NCBI RefSeq assembly: GCF_002743255.1 | Contig: NZ_PDYY01000001.1 | Location: 372,001 to 436,000, forward strand | Length of the DNA: 64,000 nt | Source of the DNA: Sporosarcina sp. P2 | GTDB taxonomy: Bacteria; Bacillota; Bacilli; Bacillales_A; Planococcaceae | Direction of reading: 5' to 3' | Shown here: positions 17,923 through 27,210 of the stretch, piece after piece | How positions within the stretch are numbered: position 1 is the first letter of the stretch | How the letters are laid out: each line of letters begins with the position of its first letter | Position numbers and translations under genes: made by a program | The notes under the pieces: model-generated | The model's input: the letters and a program-made list of their open reading frames with translations, nothing else | The model's database searches: none | Told to the model about the DNA's origin: nothing

Positions 17923-18294
17923 ATGGAACTATTCAAGCAATACATAGCGGGTATCGATTCCCCGGAACATCGTCAACGTGTAGAGGAAGTGTTGGCGTGG
18001 GTTACTACTACATTCCCGAATTTGGAACCGCAAATAAAGTGGAATACACCGATGTTCTCTGACCACGGCACTTTTATTATTGGCATTTCTATCGCAAAGC
18101 ATCATATGAGCATTTCACCTGAACCAGCAGGAATTGCGCGCTTTGCGGATGAAATTGCAGAAGCAGGCTATAGCGCTACAAGTGGCTTGTTTAGAATTAA
18201 GTGGAGTGAGCCAATTGATTACGGCTTGATGGAAAAATTGATTGAATTTAATATACAAGACAAAATAAATTGCACAACGTTTTGGCGTAAATAA
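17923..18294 (+). CDS. fra: YdhG/Fra-family (DUF1801) frataxin-like iron protein
   Basis: 123 residues, nearly the length of Bacillus subtilis YdhG/Fra (124). [20 protein letters not shown] and the C-terminal TTFWRK are strongly family-like. In B. subtilis this protein delivers iron for Fe-S cluster and heme synthesis. AGGAGG precedes the ATG. It stands alone between a repeat element and a hairpin. Confidence 0.9.
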   Translation: MELFKQYIAGIDSPEHRQRVEEVLAWVTTTFPNLEPQIKWNTPMFSDHGTFIIGISIAKHHMSISPEPAGIARFADEIAEAGYSATSGLFRIKWSEPIDYGLMEKLIEFNIQDKINCTTFWRK

Positions 18295-18310
18295 GATCGT
18301 ATTAATTTTT

Positions 18311-18382
18311 AAAAGTGCTTATGTATGTAAAAAAACGAGAAGGTGTAAACATTCGTAAAAGTTTCATGCATAGGTGCTTTTT
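18311..18382 (+). repeat. imperfect hairpin repeat, copy A (may act as terminator)
   Basis: It begins AAAAGTGCTTATG, ends CATAGGTGCTTTTT, and the ends pair. It lies 16 bases after fra. Two similar elements lie at 26383-26448 and 27000-27073. Confidence 0.55.
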
Positions 18383-18440
18383 GATGTATGGAATAACTGT
18401 CCCATTTTGGATAAAATAATTTGAAGGGTGAGGAGCATGT

Positions 18441-18803
18441 ATGCAAATGGTTAGCCAAGAAGTTCAAGAATTGACCATTAAATCCTTAGAGTCCACTTAT
18501 AATAAACTTTCGAATGCTTATAAAAGTATGACGGAAAAAGGTTCCAATACAACACTTGTAATAAAGCGACGCGACGCTATAAAAGTTGGGTTAGAGAGCT
18601 TACAAGACGTTTGGTATGATGTAGATTTTTTCTATGACAGAAAAGTGACTTTACAATCTAAAGAGATTTTACAAAGTATCATTCCATCTATTGAAAAGCA
18701 ATTAGCAAAAGCGAAGGATGGTAGTCCACAAAAAACAGTGAATGAGCGTCGTGTAACCGCGCTCAAACTGGCAATCGAATCCTTAGCGGACCGTCTTAAA
18801 TAA
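18441..18803 (+). CDS. small hypothetical protein, helical
   Basis: 120 residues, rich in Lys, Glu, Leu and Ser with no membrane segment or signal; it should be largely alpha-helical. GGTGAGGAG lies before the ATG at 18441. I recognise no family. Codon use looks normal and the ribosome site is strong, so it is probably real. Confidence 0.65.
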   Translation: MQMVSQEVQELTIKSLESTYNKLSNAYKSMTEKGSNTTLVIKRRDAIKVGLESLQDVWYDVDFFYDRKVTLQSKEILQSIIPSIEKQLAKAKDGSPQKTVNERRVTALKLAIESLADRLK

Positions 18804-18924
18804 GTTTCTTTTCCTTGGAGCAGCTGTAACAAGCATTTTCCATGATATAAAAGAAAGATAATCATATTATGTAAACTGTTTAGAAATCAATGTGTAGGTA
18901 ATGAAAAACTCTTCAGAAAATTAA

Positions 18925-18963
18925 ATGCCCATCCCTTCTATAATAAGTATATTTCCGGGGTAA
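18925..18963 (+). CDS. possible 12-codon leader peptide
   Basis: ATG at 18925 reads MPIPSIISIFPG and stops with TAA at 18961-18963, which are also the first three bases of the downstream terminator-like stem. Its ribosome site is weak. A 7-codon frame at 18901 (MKNSSEN) precedes it. The position suits ribosome-mediated attenuation, but coding is unproven. Confidence 0.4.
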   Translation: MPIPSIISIFPG

Positions 18964-19003
18964 TATCTAGCTATCGTGGTGGCTAGATGTTATCTTATTT
19001 TTT
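18961..19003 (+). terminator. attenuator-like hairpin before the efflux gene
   Basis: Stem TAATATCTAGC/GCTAGATGTTA (11 bp, one G-U) with a 10-base loop, then TCTTATTTTTTAT. It ends 35 bases before the MFS start codon. It could be the terminator of an upstream transcript or an attenuator for the transporter. Confidence 0.6.
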
Positions 19004-19038
19004 ATGGTCAGTAAAAGGTTTGGAGGAAGGTTCAATAC

Positions 19039-20475
19039 ATGAAGGATTCAATACAAGAAAAAATAAAAAATAACGAGCTAAAAGTCGCTCCCATCATGAC
19101 TGTGTTACTGATTGGTGGGTTTATCGGATTGTTTAGTGAAACAGCGTTAAATATGACGATGAATGACTTGATAAAGGAATTTGCGATTTCTCCATCTACA
19201 GCTCAGTGGTTAACTACGGGGTATTTACTCGTGCTCGGTATTATCATTCCCGTTTCGGGGTTACTCATCAAACGTTTTCCGACAAGGAATCTTTTTATTA
19301 CGAGTATGAGTTTTTCTATTGTGGGTGTATTACTTGCTGCGGTCTCACCAAATTTCATCAGTTTGTTAACCGGGCGGATTATTCAGGCGATAGGCACTGG
19401 GTTATTGGTGCCATTGTTATTCCATACCGTGCTAATTCTTTTTCCACCTTGGAAAAGAGGAACTGCGATGGGATTAGTCGGTCTAGTCATGATGTTTGCA
19501 CCCGCTATTGGCCCGATTTCTGCCGGATTGATTATTGATTATTTCAATTGGCAGCTAATATTTTGGATCATCGCCCCGATCCTGGTTTTCGCATTGATAT
19601 TCGGGATGATTTACTTACCGAATCTATCCGCTGTTCACAAGCAAAAGATCGATGCATACTCCATAATTCTTTCTACCATTGGCTTTGGCGGTATCGTATT
19701 TGGATTTAGCTATGCTGGCGAAAGTGAAGGATGGTCAAGTCCAATTGTGATTGTAGCTTTTGCGGCAGGTTTGATTGCCCTCGTTCTATATGCATTGCGT
19801 CAAAGGGCGATTAAGGAACCGATGTTGCATTTGGAAGTGTTTAAGCATCCAATGTTTACGTTAGGGATTATTCTGACGTTGTTTGCTAATCTCATTATAT
19901 TTTCTTCCAATATTTTATTGCCTTTGTTTATGCAAGCAGGACTTGGTTTATCCGCGTCGATAGCAGGCCTGTTACTTTTACCGGGTGGTATTTTTAACGG
20001 TATAACATCTATGGTCAGTGGGCGGATTTTTGATCGATATGGTCCAAGGGGCTTGGTTATTGGTGGATTTTCAATGAGTATTGTGGCTACGCTATTTTTT
20101 GCCACGATTTCATCGACGACTAGCTTTTACTTGATCATCATTTTCTTTATGCTCTTAATGATGAGTATGTCCATGGTGACGACGCCATCTCAAACAAATG
20201 GAATTAACTCGCTACAGCTAAACCGCTATCCTGATGGTACCGCAATCGTGAACTCTACCATCCAAACGTCTGGAGCAATTGGTACCGCCATTGGGATTAC
20301 TATATTAAATACGTCACAAAATACATTCTTGCGCAATATCAGCGATCCCATTACGGCAGCTCATCAAGCCGAAGCAGTCATTTCTGGCGTACAAAATGCA
20401 TTTTTATTTGCCACTATCATATCCATTCTTGGTTTTTTATGTTCACTATTTATCAAGCGAGTAAAGGTGGTATAA
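19039..20475 (+). CDS. DHA2-family (14-TM) drug:H+ antiporter, LmrB-like
   Basis: 478 residues, about fourteen hydrophobic segments. The MFS motif A variant GLLIKRFPTRNLF lies between TM2 and TM3, and GTGLLVPLLFHTV and GLVMMFAPAIGPISAG resemble antiporter motif C. B. subtilis LmrB (479 residues, lincomycin and puromycin efflux) is the closest type known to me. GGAGGAAGG is about 11 bases before the ATG. The leader with a short frame and a terminator hairpin hints at antibiotic-induced read-through. Confidence 0.82.
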   Translation: MKDSIQEKIKNNELKVAPIMTVLLIGGFIGLFSETALNMTMNDLIKEFAISPSTAQWLTTGYLLVLGIIIPVSGLLIKRFPTRNLFITSMSFSIVGVLLAAVSPNFISLLTGRIIQAIGTGLLVPLLFHTVLILFPPWKRGTAMGLVGLVMMFAPAIGPISAGLIIDYFNWQLIFWIIAPILVFALIFGMIYLPNLSAVHKQKIDAYSIILSTIGFGGIVFGFSYAGESEGWSSPIVIVAFAAGLIALVLYALRQRAIKEPMLHLEVFKHPMFTLGIILTLFANLIIFSSNILLPLFMQAGLGLSASIAGLLLLPGGIFNGITSMVSGRIFDRYGPRGLVIGGFSMSIVATLFFATISSTTSFYLIIIFFMLLMMSMSMVTTPSQTNGINSLQLNRYPDGTAIVNSTIQTSGAIGTAIGITILNTSQNTFLRNISDPITAAHQAEAVISGVQNAFLFATIISILGFLCSLFIKRVKVV

Positions 20476-20586
20476 CTGGTTACGAATTGTGCTTGAATAT
20501 AGTTTTCGTTTTATGAAAATTTTTTATGAATTTGCACAGTAATTTTTCATATCCCATTACATTCTTATATTCAAAAAACACATTTC

Positions 20587-20736
20587 CAGAAAATCCGTTT
20601 TGTTTGCGAAATTACTACGAATGAATCAGATACAGCGATCGAGCAATTGAAAGCCGAAGTGGAAAGAAGATGTCCCGTATATAATCTATTCGCCGATGCA
20701 GGAATTCCCGTAGAGTCGAAATGGATAAAGAAATGA
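20587..20736 (+). pseudogene. C-terminal fragment of an OsmC-family protein
   Basis: A 49-codon frame ends in VERRCPVYNLFADAGIPVES and KWIKK then TGA. The RRCPV...AAG block with its Cys is the C-terminal signature of OsmC/Ohr-type peroxide reductases. There is no start codon or N-terminal two thirds, and the sequence upstream is noncoding, so this is a truncated remnant. Confidence 0.72.
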
Positions 20737-20750
20737 TGAAAGCAAAATTA

Positions 20751-20797
20751 AAACCGCGTGAAATCAAGTAAGAAAACTTGGTTTCACGCGGTTTTTT
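20751..20797. terminator. bidirectional terminator
   Basis: A long stem AAACCGCGTGAAA-CAAG/CTTG-TTTCACGCGGTTT with T-runs. It ends the leftward nuclease gene. Confidence 0.88.
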
Positions 20798-20824
20798 ATT
20801 CATTTTTATTAAACAGCCATTATT

Positions 20825-21886
20825 TTATCTTTCGCAAGCAAATCCATCTTTATCACGATCCATCTTAGGTTGATAAGCGGGAAGACTGCTCGGCACACCA
20901 TTAGGATACGTCTTCCTAAGTTCTGTACAATTTTGAAACCATTCCGTGTTTTGGACAGGTGGTGTTGGCTTGGCTGCAGGTGCTGGAGCAGGTGCAACTG
21001 GCTGTTTTGTGGGTGCAGGTGTCGGTTCTGCAGGTTTCTCTTTTACTACTTGCGCATTAAAACCTGCGGCTGTAGCATAATCTTCAACTGACCAAATACC
21101 CAATTTCTTTTCTTTTGCGATGGCTTGTGCTTTCTCGTAAGGATCTACGTGTCGAGTATTTGGTGGGTAGACGTACGCCACACGGGCTAAACCTTCACTC
21201 AACAAGATTTTTTGAATACTTTTTCCGTCGACATATATATAGGCAAGTAAACGGTCGTATTTATCAAAGCGTTCACCGATATCGAATTCGATTTCTAGTG
21301 TACCGCTCTCGATCAGTTCTTTATTTCTAGCTTTGGCTTCATCCCCAAATGGTTGCTTACCTAGTCTAGGATGATTGGTTTCAGGCGTGTCGATCAACAA
21401 GTATCGAACGTTTTGCTCCCTGCCGTTATATAGTATTTTAATCGTATCACCGTCTATAACCTTCACTAACTCTACAGGGATTCTCGCAGTGGTACCGCTT
21501 GTCTCTGTGGAGTCTTTTAGTTTTTCAGGAGTTACTTTTGAAGAATCATTTTTTGGTGGCGCAACGACTGGAACTGATTTTTCTTCAGTCTCTTTAGAAA
21601 TTTCCTCTTCCGGCTTTTCTATATCTTTTACAGACTCTTTATCAGGTGCTTCCTTCGGTGTTTCAGAAGGTTCATCTATAGGCGTCTGTTTCACCAAATC
21701 AGCTTTTTCTACCTCTGTCTCTATATCGTCTGGCACAATGACTGCAGCTACTATGAACATCGCAATACCTACTAAAGCGAGGGTGCCAAACTTTCTCTTC
21801 GGTTTTTTAAAGATTACTTTAATAAGTAAGCCGACGATACCTATCACTATAAATAGAAAACCAAATAACGCAAAAAACACAAACAT
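20825..21886 (-). CDS. membrane-anchored thermonuclease with C-terminal excalibur domain
   Basis: 353 residues. Two N-terminal hydrophobic segments (about 1-25 and 33-52), an acidic Glu/Lys/Pro-rich linker (55-130), a staphylococcal-nuclease domain (about 133-265; VKVIDGDTIKI, YLLIDTPETNHP, GERFDKYDRLLAYIYVDGK), a Pro/Ala linker, and an excalibur motif ending KMDRDKDGFACER with the DxDxDGxxCE calcium-binding pattern. It is probably a surface-held Ca2+-dependent nuclease similar to B. subtilis YncB/YokF. It has a moderate GAGAGTGAT ribosome site. Confidence 0.88.
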   Translation of the reverse strand: MFVFFALFGFLFIVIGIVGLLIKVIFKKPKRKFGTLALVGIAMFIVAAVIVPDDIETEVEKADLVKQTPIDEPSETPKEAPDKESVKDIEKPEEEISKETEEKSVPVVAPPKNDSSKVTPEKLKDSTETSGTTARIPVELVKVIDGDTIKILYNGREQNVRYLLIDTPETNHPRLGKQPFGDEAKARNKELIESGTLEIEFDIGERFDKYDRLLAYIYVDGKSIQKILLSEGLARVAYVYPPNTRHVDPYEKAQAIAKEKKLGIWSVEDYATAAGFNAQVVKEKPAEPTPAPTKQPVAPAPAPAAKPTPPVQNTEWFQNCTELRKTYPNGVPSSLPAYQPKMDRDKDGFACER

Positions 21887-22278
21887 ATTATCACTCTCAA
21901 TTCACTTAAATTACTTAACACTTACTTCCAAGAGTGAGATTATCATAGATTGTAAGAAAGCGATACGCAACTAAGTGCGTAGTGCTATTAGATCACAAAT
22001 GATATGTATGAACGCATAATCTAGAATACATATTTTCATTTTTACTACACGGAAACTTTCGCGAGAAGATTTTCAAAGTATCTGAATAGGAGTGGGTCCT
22101 TACTAACTAAAGTGAATTGGCAAACAAATGATCATATTGTTTGCTCGTCATTATTATAAATCTAGTACGGTGAAAAAATTCAAAAGAATTCATGACAAAA
22201 ACCGAAAAATTCTATTGCGCAAACTCACTCTATATCGTTTAATGAATTGATTGCAATAAATGAAAAGGACTGTGATAT
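21887..22278. other. intergenic, divergent promoters expected
   Basis: 392 bases between the leftward nuclease and the rightward peptidase. No gene, hairpin or repeat that I could support, and no promoter clear enough to call. Confidence 0.5.
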
Positions 22279-24441
22279 ATGAAAAAGATGGTGAGTTACT
22301 TAACGTTGTCCATGCTCGTTGCCACATCGCTCGTTGCGTGTACGCCAAAAGAAGATTCCTCTAAGGAACAGAAAGAGCCAGTAGAGGAAGTGAAGACCAT
22401 TCCGTTGTCAGACGAGAAAAACAAATACTTGTCAGATGTAGATGTGGAATATGCTTTTGAATTCGCTAAAGGAATGGAAGAATATAAAACCAATGAGAAG
22501 CTTGGCTATCGGACTGCTGGATCAGAAGCGGAACGAAAGACGGGGGAGAAAATTGGAGAAGAAATGAAGAAAATCGGACTGACTGAAGTGACGAAAGATG
22601 CATTTATGGTAGATAGTTGGGAGTTCGAGAAGGCTGATTTGTCCTTTACAGATACTGCTGGGAAAGAGTATCTTGCTGTGCTAGGCGGTTATCAAGCGAA
22701 CTTTGATACGAACGGCGTCCAGGAACTTGAAGTAGTCTACGCAGGAAAAGGGACCGCGGCAGATTTGGAAGGATTGGACGTAAAAGGGAAACTTGTATTA
22801 ATCGATATTAATCAAAGGGAAGAATGGTGGATTAATTATCCTGCCTATCAAGCACATGTTAAAGGGGCGGCTGCAGTCATTGCGGTGCAAGAATCGGGCT
22901 ACGGAGAAGTCGATCCCGATGCATTGAATGCGCAAGACATTTGCGGACCCGATGATGCACCTGCGTTTTCGATGTCTCAAACCGACGCGGCCGAGTTGAA
23001 GAAAGCTTTAGAGGCAAGCGAAAAAGAGACGCTAACCGTAAAGTTTGATGCTAAATCGACCGTGAAAATGGATCAGGAAACGTATAATTATTACGGGAAA
23101 ATCGTCGGGAAAGATCCTGATTCCTACATTTTATTGTCCGCCCATTATGATTCATATTTTGCTGGGTTCCAAGACGATAATGCAGCAATTGCATTAATGC
23201 TCGGAATCGCCAAAGGGATGATCGACAGCGGCTATCAACCGGAAAAGACGTTGGTCTTCAACGCGCTTGCCGCGGAAGAATGGGGTAAGTCGAATACTCG
23301 ATACGACTGGTCGACGGGCGCTTACAACCAAATCTTCAATATTCATCCGGAGTGGGTCGGTAAGACATTTGCGAATTTGAACTTCGAGCTTCCAGCATAT
23401 GAACATACGACACAAGATGAAATTCGATCCGTCTACGAATTGAATAACTATTTGACAGAGTTTGCAAAAGAAGTACCTACAGTTGCCGATGTGTATAAAG
23501 ATGGGATTTCAGTCGTTTCTCCGTTGCGTACGTGGTCAGATGATTTCTCATTCGGCATCGCTGGCGTACCGGCGCTTCGAAATGATTTCCAAGATAGTGA
23601 ATTTATGAAAACTCACTATCATTCTCAATTCGACAATGAAGATACGTACAATGCCGATGCGTTGAAATTCCACTTAAATCTCTATGGATTATTGACGATA
23701 CACTACGATCAAACCGCTATCGTGCCATTGGACTTCACGACACGTTTGCAAGCGATGAAAGACATGATCGACGCAGATGTATTTGAACAAGCTTCTGTGG
23801 CGTCGGATCACTTGACGAAAGAGATCGATCAAGCGATATCTAGTGCGCAAGAAGTGAACAAAAAAGTTGCGGATATGAATAAAGAATATGCGGCAGCACT
23901 CGAAAATGAAGATGCAGACCAAGCGAAGAAATTGTACGATGAAAGTCGTGAGTTGAACAGCGGCTTGTTGGCGGCTTATAAATATGCCGAAGATCAATTT
24001 GTGCGATTGACTTGGGAGGACGAACCGATTTTCCCTCATGAACATGCGCAAAACAACGTAAAAAACTTAGCCGCTTCCATTGAAGCATTAACTACAGGTG
24101 ATATCGCCACTCCGCTGGACGAGTACTTATATGCAATTGACAACAATTGGTATGCGTATGACTTTGATCAGGAAGTATTTAACTACTTTACAGACTACGT
24201 CATAAAAGCACCAAAAGAACAGCTCATGTGGGGAGCTGGCCGAATTGTCGACCATGAAGATTTATTCGAAACGATCCAGTCATTGAAAACGAAGAAAGAA
24301 CAAACGAAGCCAGATCTGTCAGTAGAAATCACTTCGTTGAAGAATGCACTCGACAGACAAAAGAAGCTATTGGAACAAACCGTAACGGATGAAACGGCCA
24401 GTGTGAAAAAATTAGGCGTGCTGTTGAGTGAGCTAAAATAA
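22279..24441 (+). CDS. M28-family zinc metallopeptidase, lipoprotein
   Basis: 720 residues. The lipobox LVAC ends a 21-residue signal. A PA-type insert (about 140-250) precedes the M28 catalytic region: SAHYDSYFAGFQDDNAAIA gives the His and Asp ligands, AAEEWG the catalytic Glu pair, and HYHSQFDNEDTY the last His. The C-terminal ~220 residues are helical and charged, possibly coiled coil. It is expected on the outer face of the membrane as an aminopeptidase feeding peptide uptake. AAAGGA precedes the ATG. Confidence 0.85.
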   Translation: MKKMVSYLTLSMLVATSLVACTPKEDSSKEQKEPVEEVKTIPLSDEKNKYLSDVDVEYAFEFAKGMEEYKTNEKLGYRTAGSEAERKTGEKIGEEMKKIGLTEVTKDAFMVDSWEFEKADLSFTDTAGKEYLAVLGGYQANFDTNGVQELEVVYAGKGTAADLEGLDVKGKLVLIDINQREEWWINYPAYQAHVKGAAAVIAVQESGYGEVDPDALNAQDICGPDDAPAFSMSQTDAAELKKALEASEKETLTVKFDAKSTVKMDQETYNYYGKIVGKDPDSYILLSAHYDSYFAGFQDDNAAIALMLGIAKGMIDSGYQPEKTLVFNALAAEEWGKSNTRYDWSTGAYNQIFNIHPEWVGKTFANLNFELPAYEHTTQDEIRSVYELNNYLTEFAKEVPTVADVYKDGISVVSPLRTWSDDFSFGIAGVPALRNDFQDSEFMKTHYHSQFDNEDTYNADALKFHLNLYGLLTIHYDQTAIVPLDFTTRLQAMKDMIDADVFEQASVASDHLTKEIDQAISSAQEVNKKVADMNKEYAAALENEDADQAKKLYDESRELNSGLLAAYKYAEDQFVRLTWEDEPIFPHEHAQNNVKNLAASIEALTTGDIATPLDEYLYAIDNNWYAYDFDQEVFNYFTDYVIKAPKEQLMWGAGRIVDHEDLFETIQSLKTKKEQTKPDLSVEITSLKNALDRQKKLLEQTVTDETASVKKLGVLLSELK

Positions 24442-24511
24442 AGATAGAGAAGTTTCGGTAACTTTCCAAGCTTTTTAGTAGTAACAACCTGAAATATATT
24501 AGTTGAGCATT

Positions 24512-24542
24512 AAATGCATCGCATATTGCGGTGCATTTTTTT
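24512..24542 (+). terminator. terminator after the M28 peptidase
   Basis: AATGCATCGC/GCGGTGCATT stem (one G-U), loop ATATT, then a T-run. Confidence 0.85.
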
Positions 24543-24702
24543 ATTGACAAGATTTTTACTGTTCCAAATTAATCAAATCACCTCCGCACTTAATTAAATC
24601 TAGGCCTTGCACTACGATCCAGGCGATGGTCTCTATAAGCTTCATAATCCAAACTTTCATACCATAAGATATACAGCATGAAAATCACTTAGGGGGATTG
24701 AA

Positions 24703-26328
24703 ATGAATAGAGACGCCAATAATCAATCAACGTTTGACTATATCCTAGTTGGAACGGGTCCGGCGGGTGCTACAATTGCCAGAAAACTAACCGATGATAA
24801 ACGAAATTCCGTGCTAGTTTTAGAAGCGGGAGATAATAACAATCAAGAGCAACCGATTAGAGATTCATTGTTTGCGCTACCATCTATTCTCACTGACGAC
24901 TTTTTCCCGCAATACTTCTGGCAAGGAAAAAGTGTCCCCCAGAAAAATGTAAACGGAAGGTCATTTGATTGGACGGGAGGACGAACAATGGGTGGCGGAT
25001 CCTCCATTAACAATAACCAGTATGTAAGGCCATCACAGGCGAATATGAAACAATGGGAAAACCTCCTAGGTCCACTTTGGTCACCTGAACAACAGACCTA
25101 TCAATTTTCACAACTAGAAAACTACAATGGCCAAACGGAAAATCCAAATGCGAGAGGATATAACGGGCAGTTGGATATCAGACAGGCTCCTGCTAATCCA
25201 ACCACCATGGCTGAAAAATTGGTTACAGCGATGGAAAAAGCTACTGGTTTCGCAAGAATATTAGACTATAATGATCCGAACACACCGCTCGGACCCTTTA
25301 CAAGGTGGCAACTTTACCAAACTCCCTATGGTCAACGAGAAAGTGCGGATACGGCTTTTCTTTCATCGGATGTACTGACTGAAAACGGTGAAGGCGTAAA
25401 TGGAAGAAGATTATTGGTATCTTATAATTCAACGGTGCAGCGTGTGATTTTTGATAATGAAAGGCGGGCAATAGGTGTTGAATTTCTTAAGGAAGGAAAA
25501 TGTTATTATGCATATGCTCGTAAAAAAGTCATTGTGTCGGCAGGAATAAATAGCCCTCAACTGTTAATGCTTTCTGGAATTGGGCCATCCGAAACACTCC
25601 AAAAAGCGGGTATTCCCGTCGTTCATCATAACGCGAATGTGGGAAAGAACATGACTACCCATCCAGTTAACACTTCCACCTTTACAACGAATCCGAATGA
25701 CAAAGCACTTCCGGACGCTGATCCCTTTGCGCTGTATACGGGTGGAGCCTTCTTACCAGATCCAACACCCGGTGCTGACCCCCACCGTCGTGGTGTGCAG
25801 CTAATTGGCCAAATCGGCACTGGCGGAATGTTAAGCATCGTCATTATTTTATTGGAACCGAAAAGCCAAGGAACTATCAAAATCCAAAATGAGGATCCGT
25901 TAAAGATTGTACTTGCCGATGCTGACTTTTTGAATAAACGCTCCGACCTAGAAACCATAAAAAACGTTTACAGGATATATATTAAAAATATTGCAACAGA
26001 ACTATCAAAAATAGATTCACACTATCAACTCGTTACTCCCTCACTGGAAACCATTCAGGATGATAGCAAACTCGAAAAGTTCATTCAAGAAAACTTAGGT
26101 CCAACACACCATATACAAGGTACGCTACGAATGGCGCCAAGTGAAGAAAATGGTGTGGTGAATGCGGCCGGGGAAGTATACGGGGTAAAAGATTTGATCG
26201 TTGCAGATGATTCCATTGCACCGTTTGTTTCGGATGGCAATACGTCGGCGCCAGCTTTCTTCATTGGCGCAAACATTGCTGAACACTTAGTGAGACAAGA
26301 TCGTATGAACTACGGTGAAATACCATGA
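24703..26328 (+). CDS. GMC-family FAD-dependent oxidoreductase
   Basis: 541 residues. The FAD dinucleotide motif VGTGPAGATIARKL lies near residues 16-29, followed by the Glu of LVLEAG; GRTMGGGSSINN is the family block and the C-terminal HHIQGTLRMAP...VADDSIAPFVSDGNTSA region carries the conserved active-site His. GMC enzymes oxidise alcohols, sugars or sterols; no substrate can be named. AGGGGGA precedes the ATG. It stands alone between terminators. Confidence 0.86.
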   Translation: MNRDANNQSTFDYILVGTGPAGATIARKLTDDKRNSVLVLEAGDNNNQEQPIRDSLFALPSILTDDFFPQYFWQGKSVPQKNVNGRSFDWTGGRTMGGGSSINNNQYVRPSQANMKQWENLLGPLWSPEQQTYQFSQLENYNGQTENPNARGYNGQLDIRQAPANPTTMAEKLVTAMEKATGFARILDYNDPNTPLGPFTRWQLYQTPYGQRESADTAFLSSDVLTENGEGVNGRRLLVSYNSTVQRVIFDNERRAIGVEFLKEGKCYYAYARKKVIVSAGINSPQLLMLSGIGPSETLQKAGIPVVHHNANVGKNMTTHPVNTSTFTTNPNDKALPDADPFALYTGGAFLPDPTPGADPHRRGVQLIGQIGTGGMLSIVIILLEPKSQGTIKIQNEDPLKIVLADADFLNKRSDLETIKNVYRIYIKNIATELSKIDSHYQLVTPSLETIQDDSKLEKFIQENLGPTHHIQGTLRMAPSEENGVVNAAGEVYGVKDLIVADDSIAPFVSDGNTSAPAFFIGANIAEHLVRQDRMNYGEIP

Positions 26329-26382
26329 CAAATTAAAAGAGCGCATGGGGCCGTCAAACGTGAAGTAAATATTTCAATAAGG

Positions 26383-26448
26383 AGTGCCTGTGTGAAAACA
26401 AACGTGAGTATTGAACCATTCATAGTTGTTTTCAAAACAGGTGCTTTT
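26383..26448 (+). repeat. imperfect hairpin repeat, copy B (likely terminator)
   Basis: AGTGCCTGT-TGAAAAC pairs with GTTTTCA-ACAGGTGCTTT across a loop containing AACCATTCAT. It follows the GMC gene and ends in TTTT. It is related to copies A and C. Confidence 0.6.
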
Positions 26449-26467
26449 CTAATCACTTTAAATAGTA

Positions 26468-26490
26468 TATAATTAGATAAATATCTAATT
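26468..26490 (+). promoter_or_regulatory. -10 box overlapped by the SdpR-like operator
   Basis: A consensus TATAAT (26468-26473) is overlapped by a 20-bp palindrome, AATTAGATA-AA-TATCTAATT (26471-26490), with perfect 9-bp arms. It is the natural autoregulatory site for the ArsR-fold repressor that starts 43 bases downstream. Confidence 0.72.
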
Positions 26491-26532
26491 AGACAAACGA
26501 CTAAATACTTTAAGTGAAAGGAGAGGCCTGAT

Positions 26533-26790
26533 TTGAATGAAGTTTTTAAAGCCCTAAATGATGAAACAAGAAGACAAATACTAACGCTACTCAGTGAAAA
26601 AGGTTCTTTAACTGCTAGTGAAATACATGAAGATTTCGAGATGAGTAAGCCGAGCATTTCCAACCATTTAAACATCCTGCGTAACGCGGGTCTTGTCAGT
26701 TCAGAGAAAAAAGGTCAATACATTTACTACACTCTCCACACAACGGTTCTGCAAGATTTGCTCGTATGGATGATAAAATTGAATAAATAA
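26533..26790 (+). CDS. ArsR/SdpR-family transcriptional repressor
   Basis: 85 residues, winged helix throughout: VFKALNDETRRQILTLLSEK, then the recognition helix SKPSISNHLNILRNAGLV and the wing KKGQYIYYTLHTTVL. It is very like B. subtilis SdpR in sequence and size and has no metal-binding cysteines. The start is TTG after GGAGAGG. SdpR normally sits with the immunity protein SdpI; there is no sdpI here, so the target may be distant or only itself. Confidence 0.85.
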   Translation: MNEVFKALNDETRRQILTLLSEKGSLTASEIHEDFEMSKPSISNHLNILRNAGLVSSEKKGQYIYYTLHTTVLQDLLVWMIKLNK

Positions 26791-27210
26791 GTATCTTGTA
26801 AGGGATCGCTTTCCCTTAAATTAATGAATACATAGCTTCCCACTTAAGTTATGAGCTATAGATAGAATATAGAGAAACGTGAGTAAGGTATTGAGACTAC
26901 AGTGACGTTACTTTCAATCTCTATATGCTTCGCGAACAAACAAAAATTGGATTTGTTTGTCATTCTGTTTTATGCTATATCGATTGTTTAAGGAAAAATA
27001 AAAAGTGCACTTGAGCCAGTAAAGAATGTGGATGTTCAACCATTCATGTTCATTGCAGACACAAGTGCTTTTTGATTCCAAACAGCAAAGAATGTTTAGT
27101 TAACTTTCAGCTAGGGAAATTACATGGAATAGGCGAGTAAGAGATACGGTCGATGATTGCGTGTTTTTGCCAATAGAAGAGTTTACTTAGTAAAAAGGAG
27201 TAAGATAAAA
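26791..27210 (+). other. intergenic with hairpin repeat
   Basis: 420 bases between the SdpR-like gene and the aldo/keto reductase. It contains hairpin repeat copy C (27000-27073) and otherwise nothing I can support. Confidence 0.5.
27000..27073 (+). repeat. imperfect hairpin repeat, copy C
   Basis: AAAAAG-TG-CACTTG pairs with CAAGTG-CTTTTT around a ~50-base loop that contains TTCAACCATTCATGTT, similar to the loop of copy B. Confidence 0.55.

Noticed and set aside
21375..21974. 199-codon frame on the plus strand
   Set aside because: It is the antisense of the low-complexity linker of the thermonuclease gene; its composition is an artefact.
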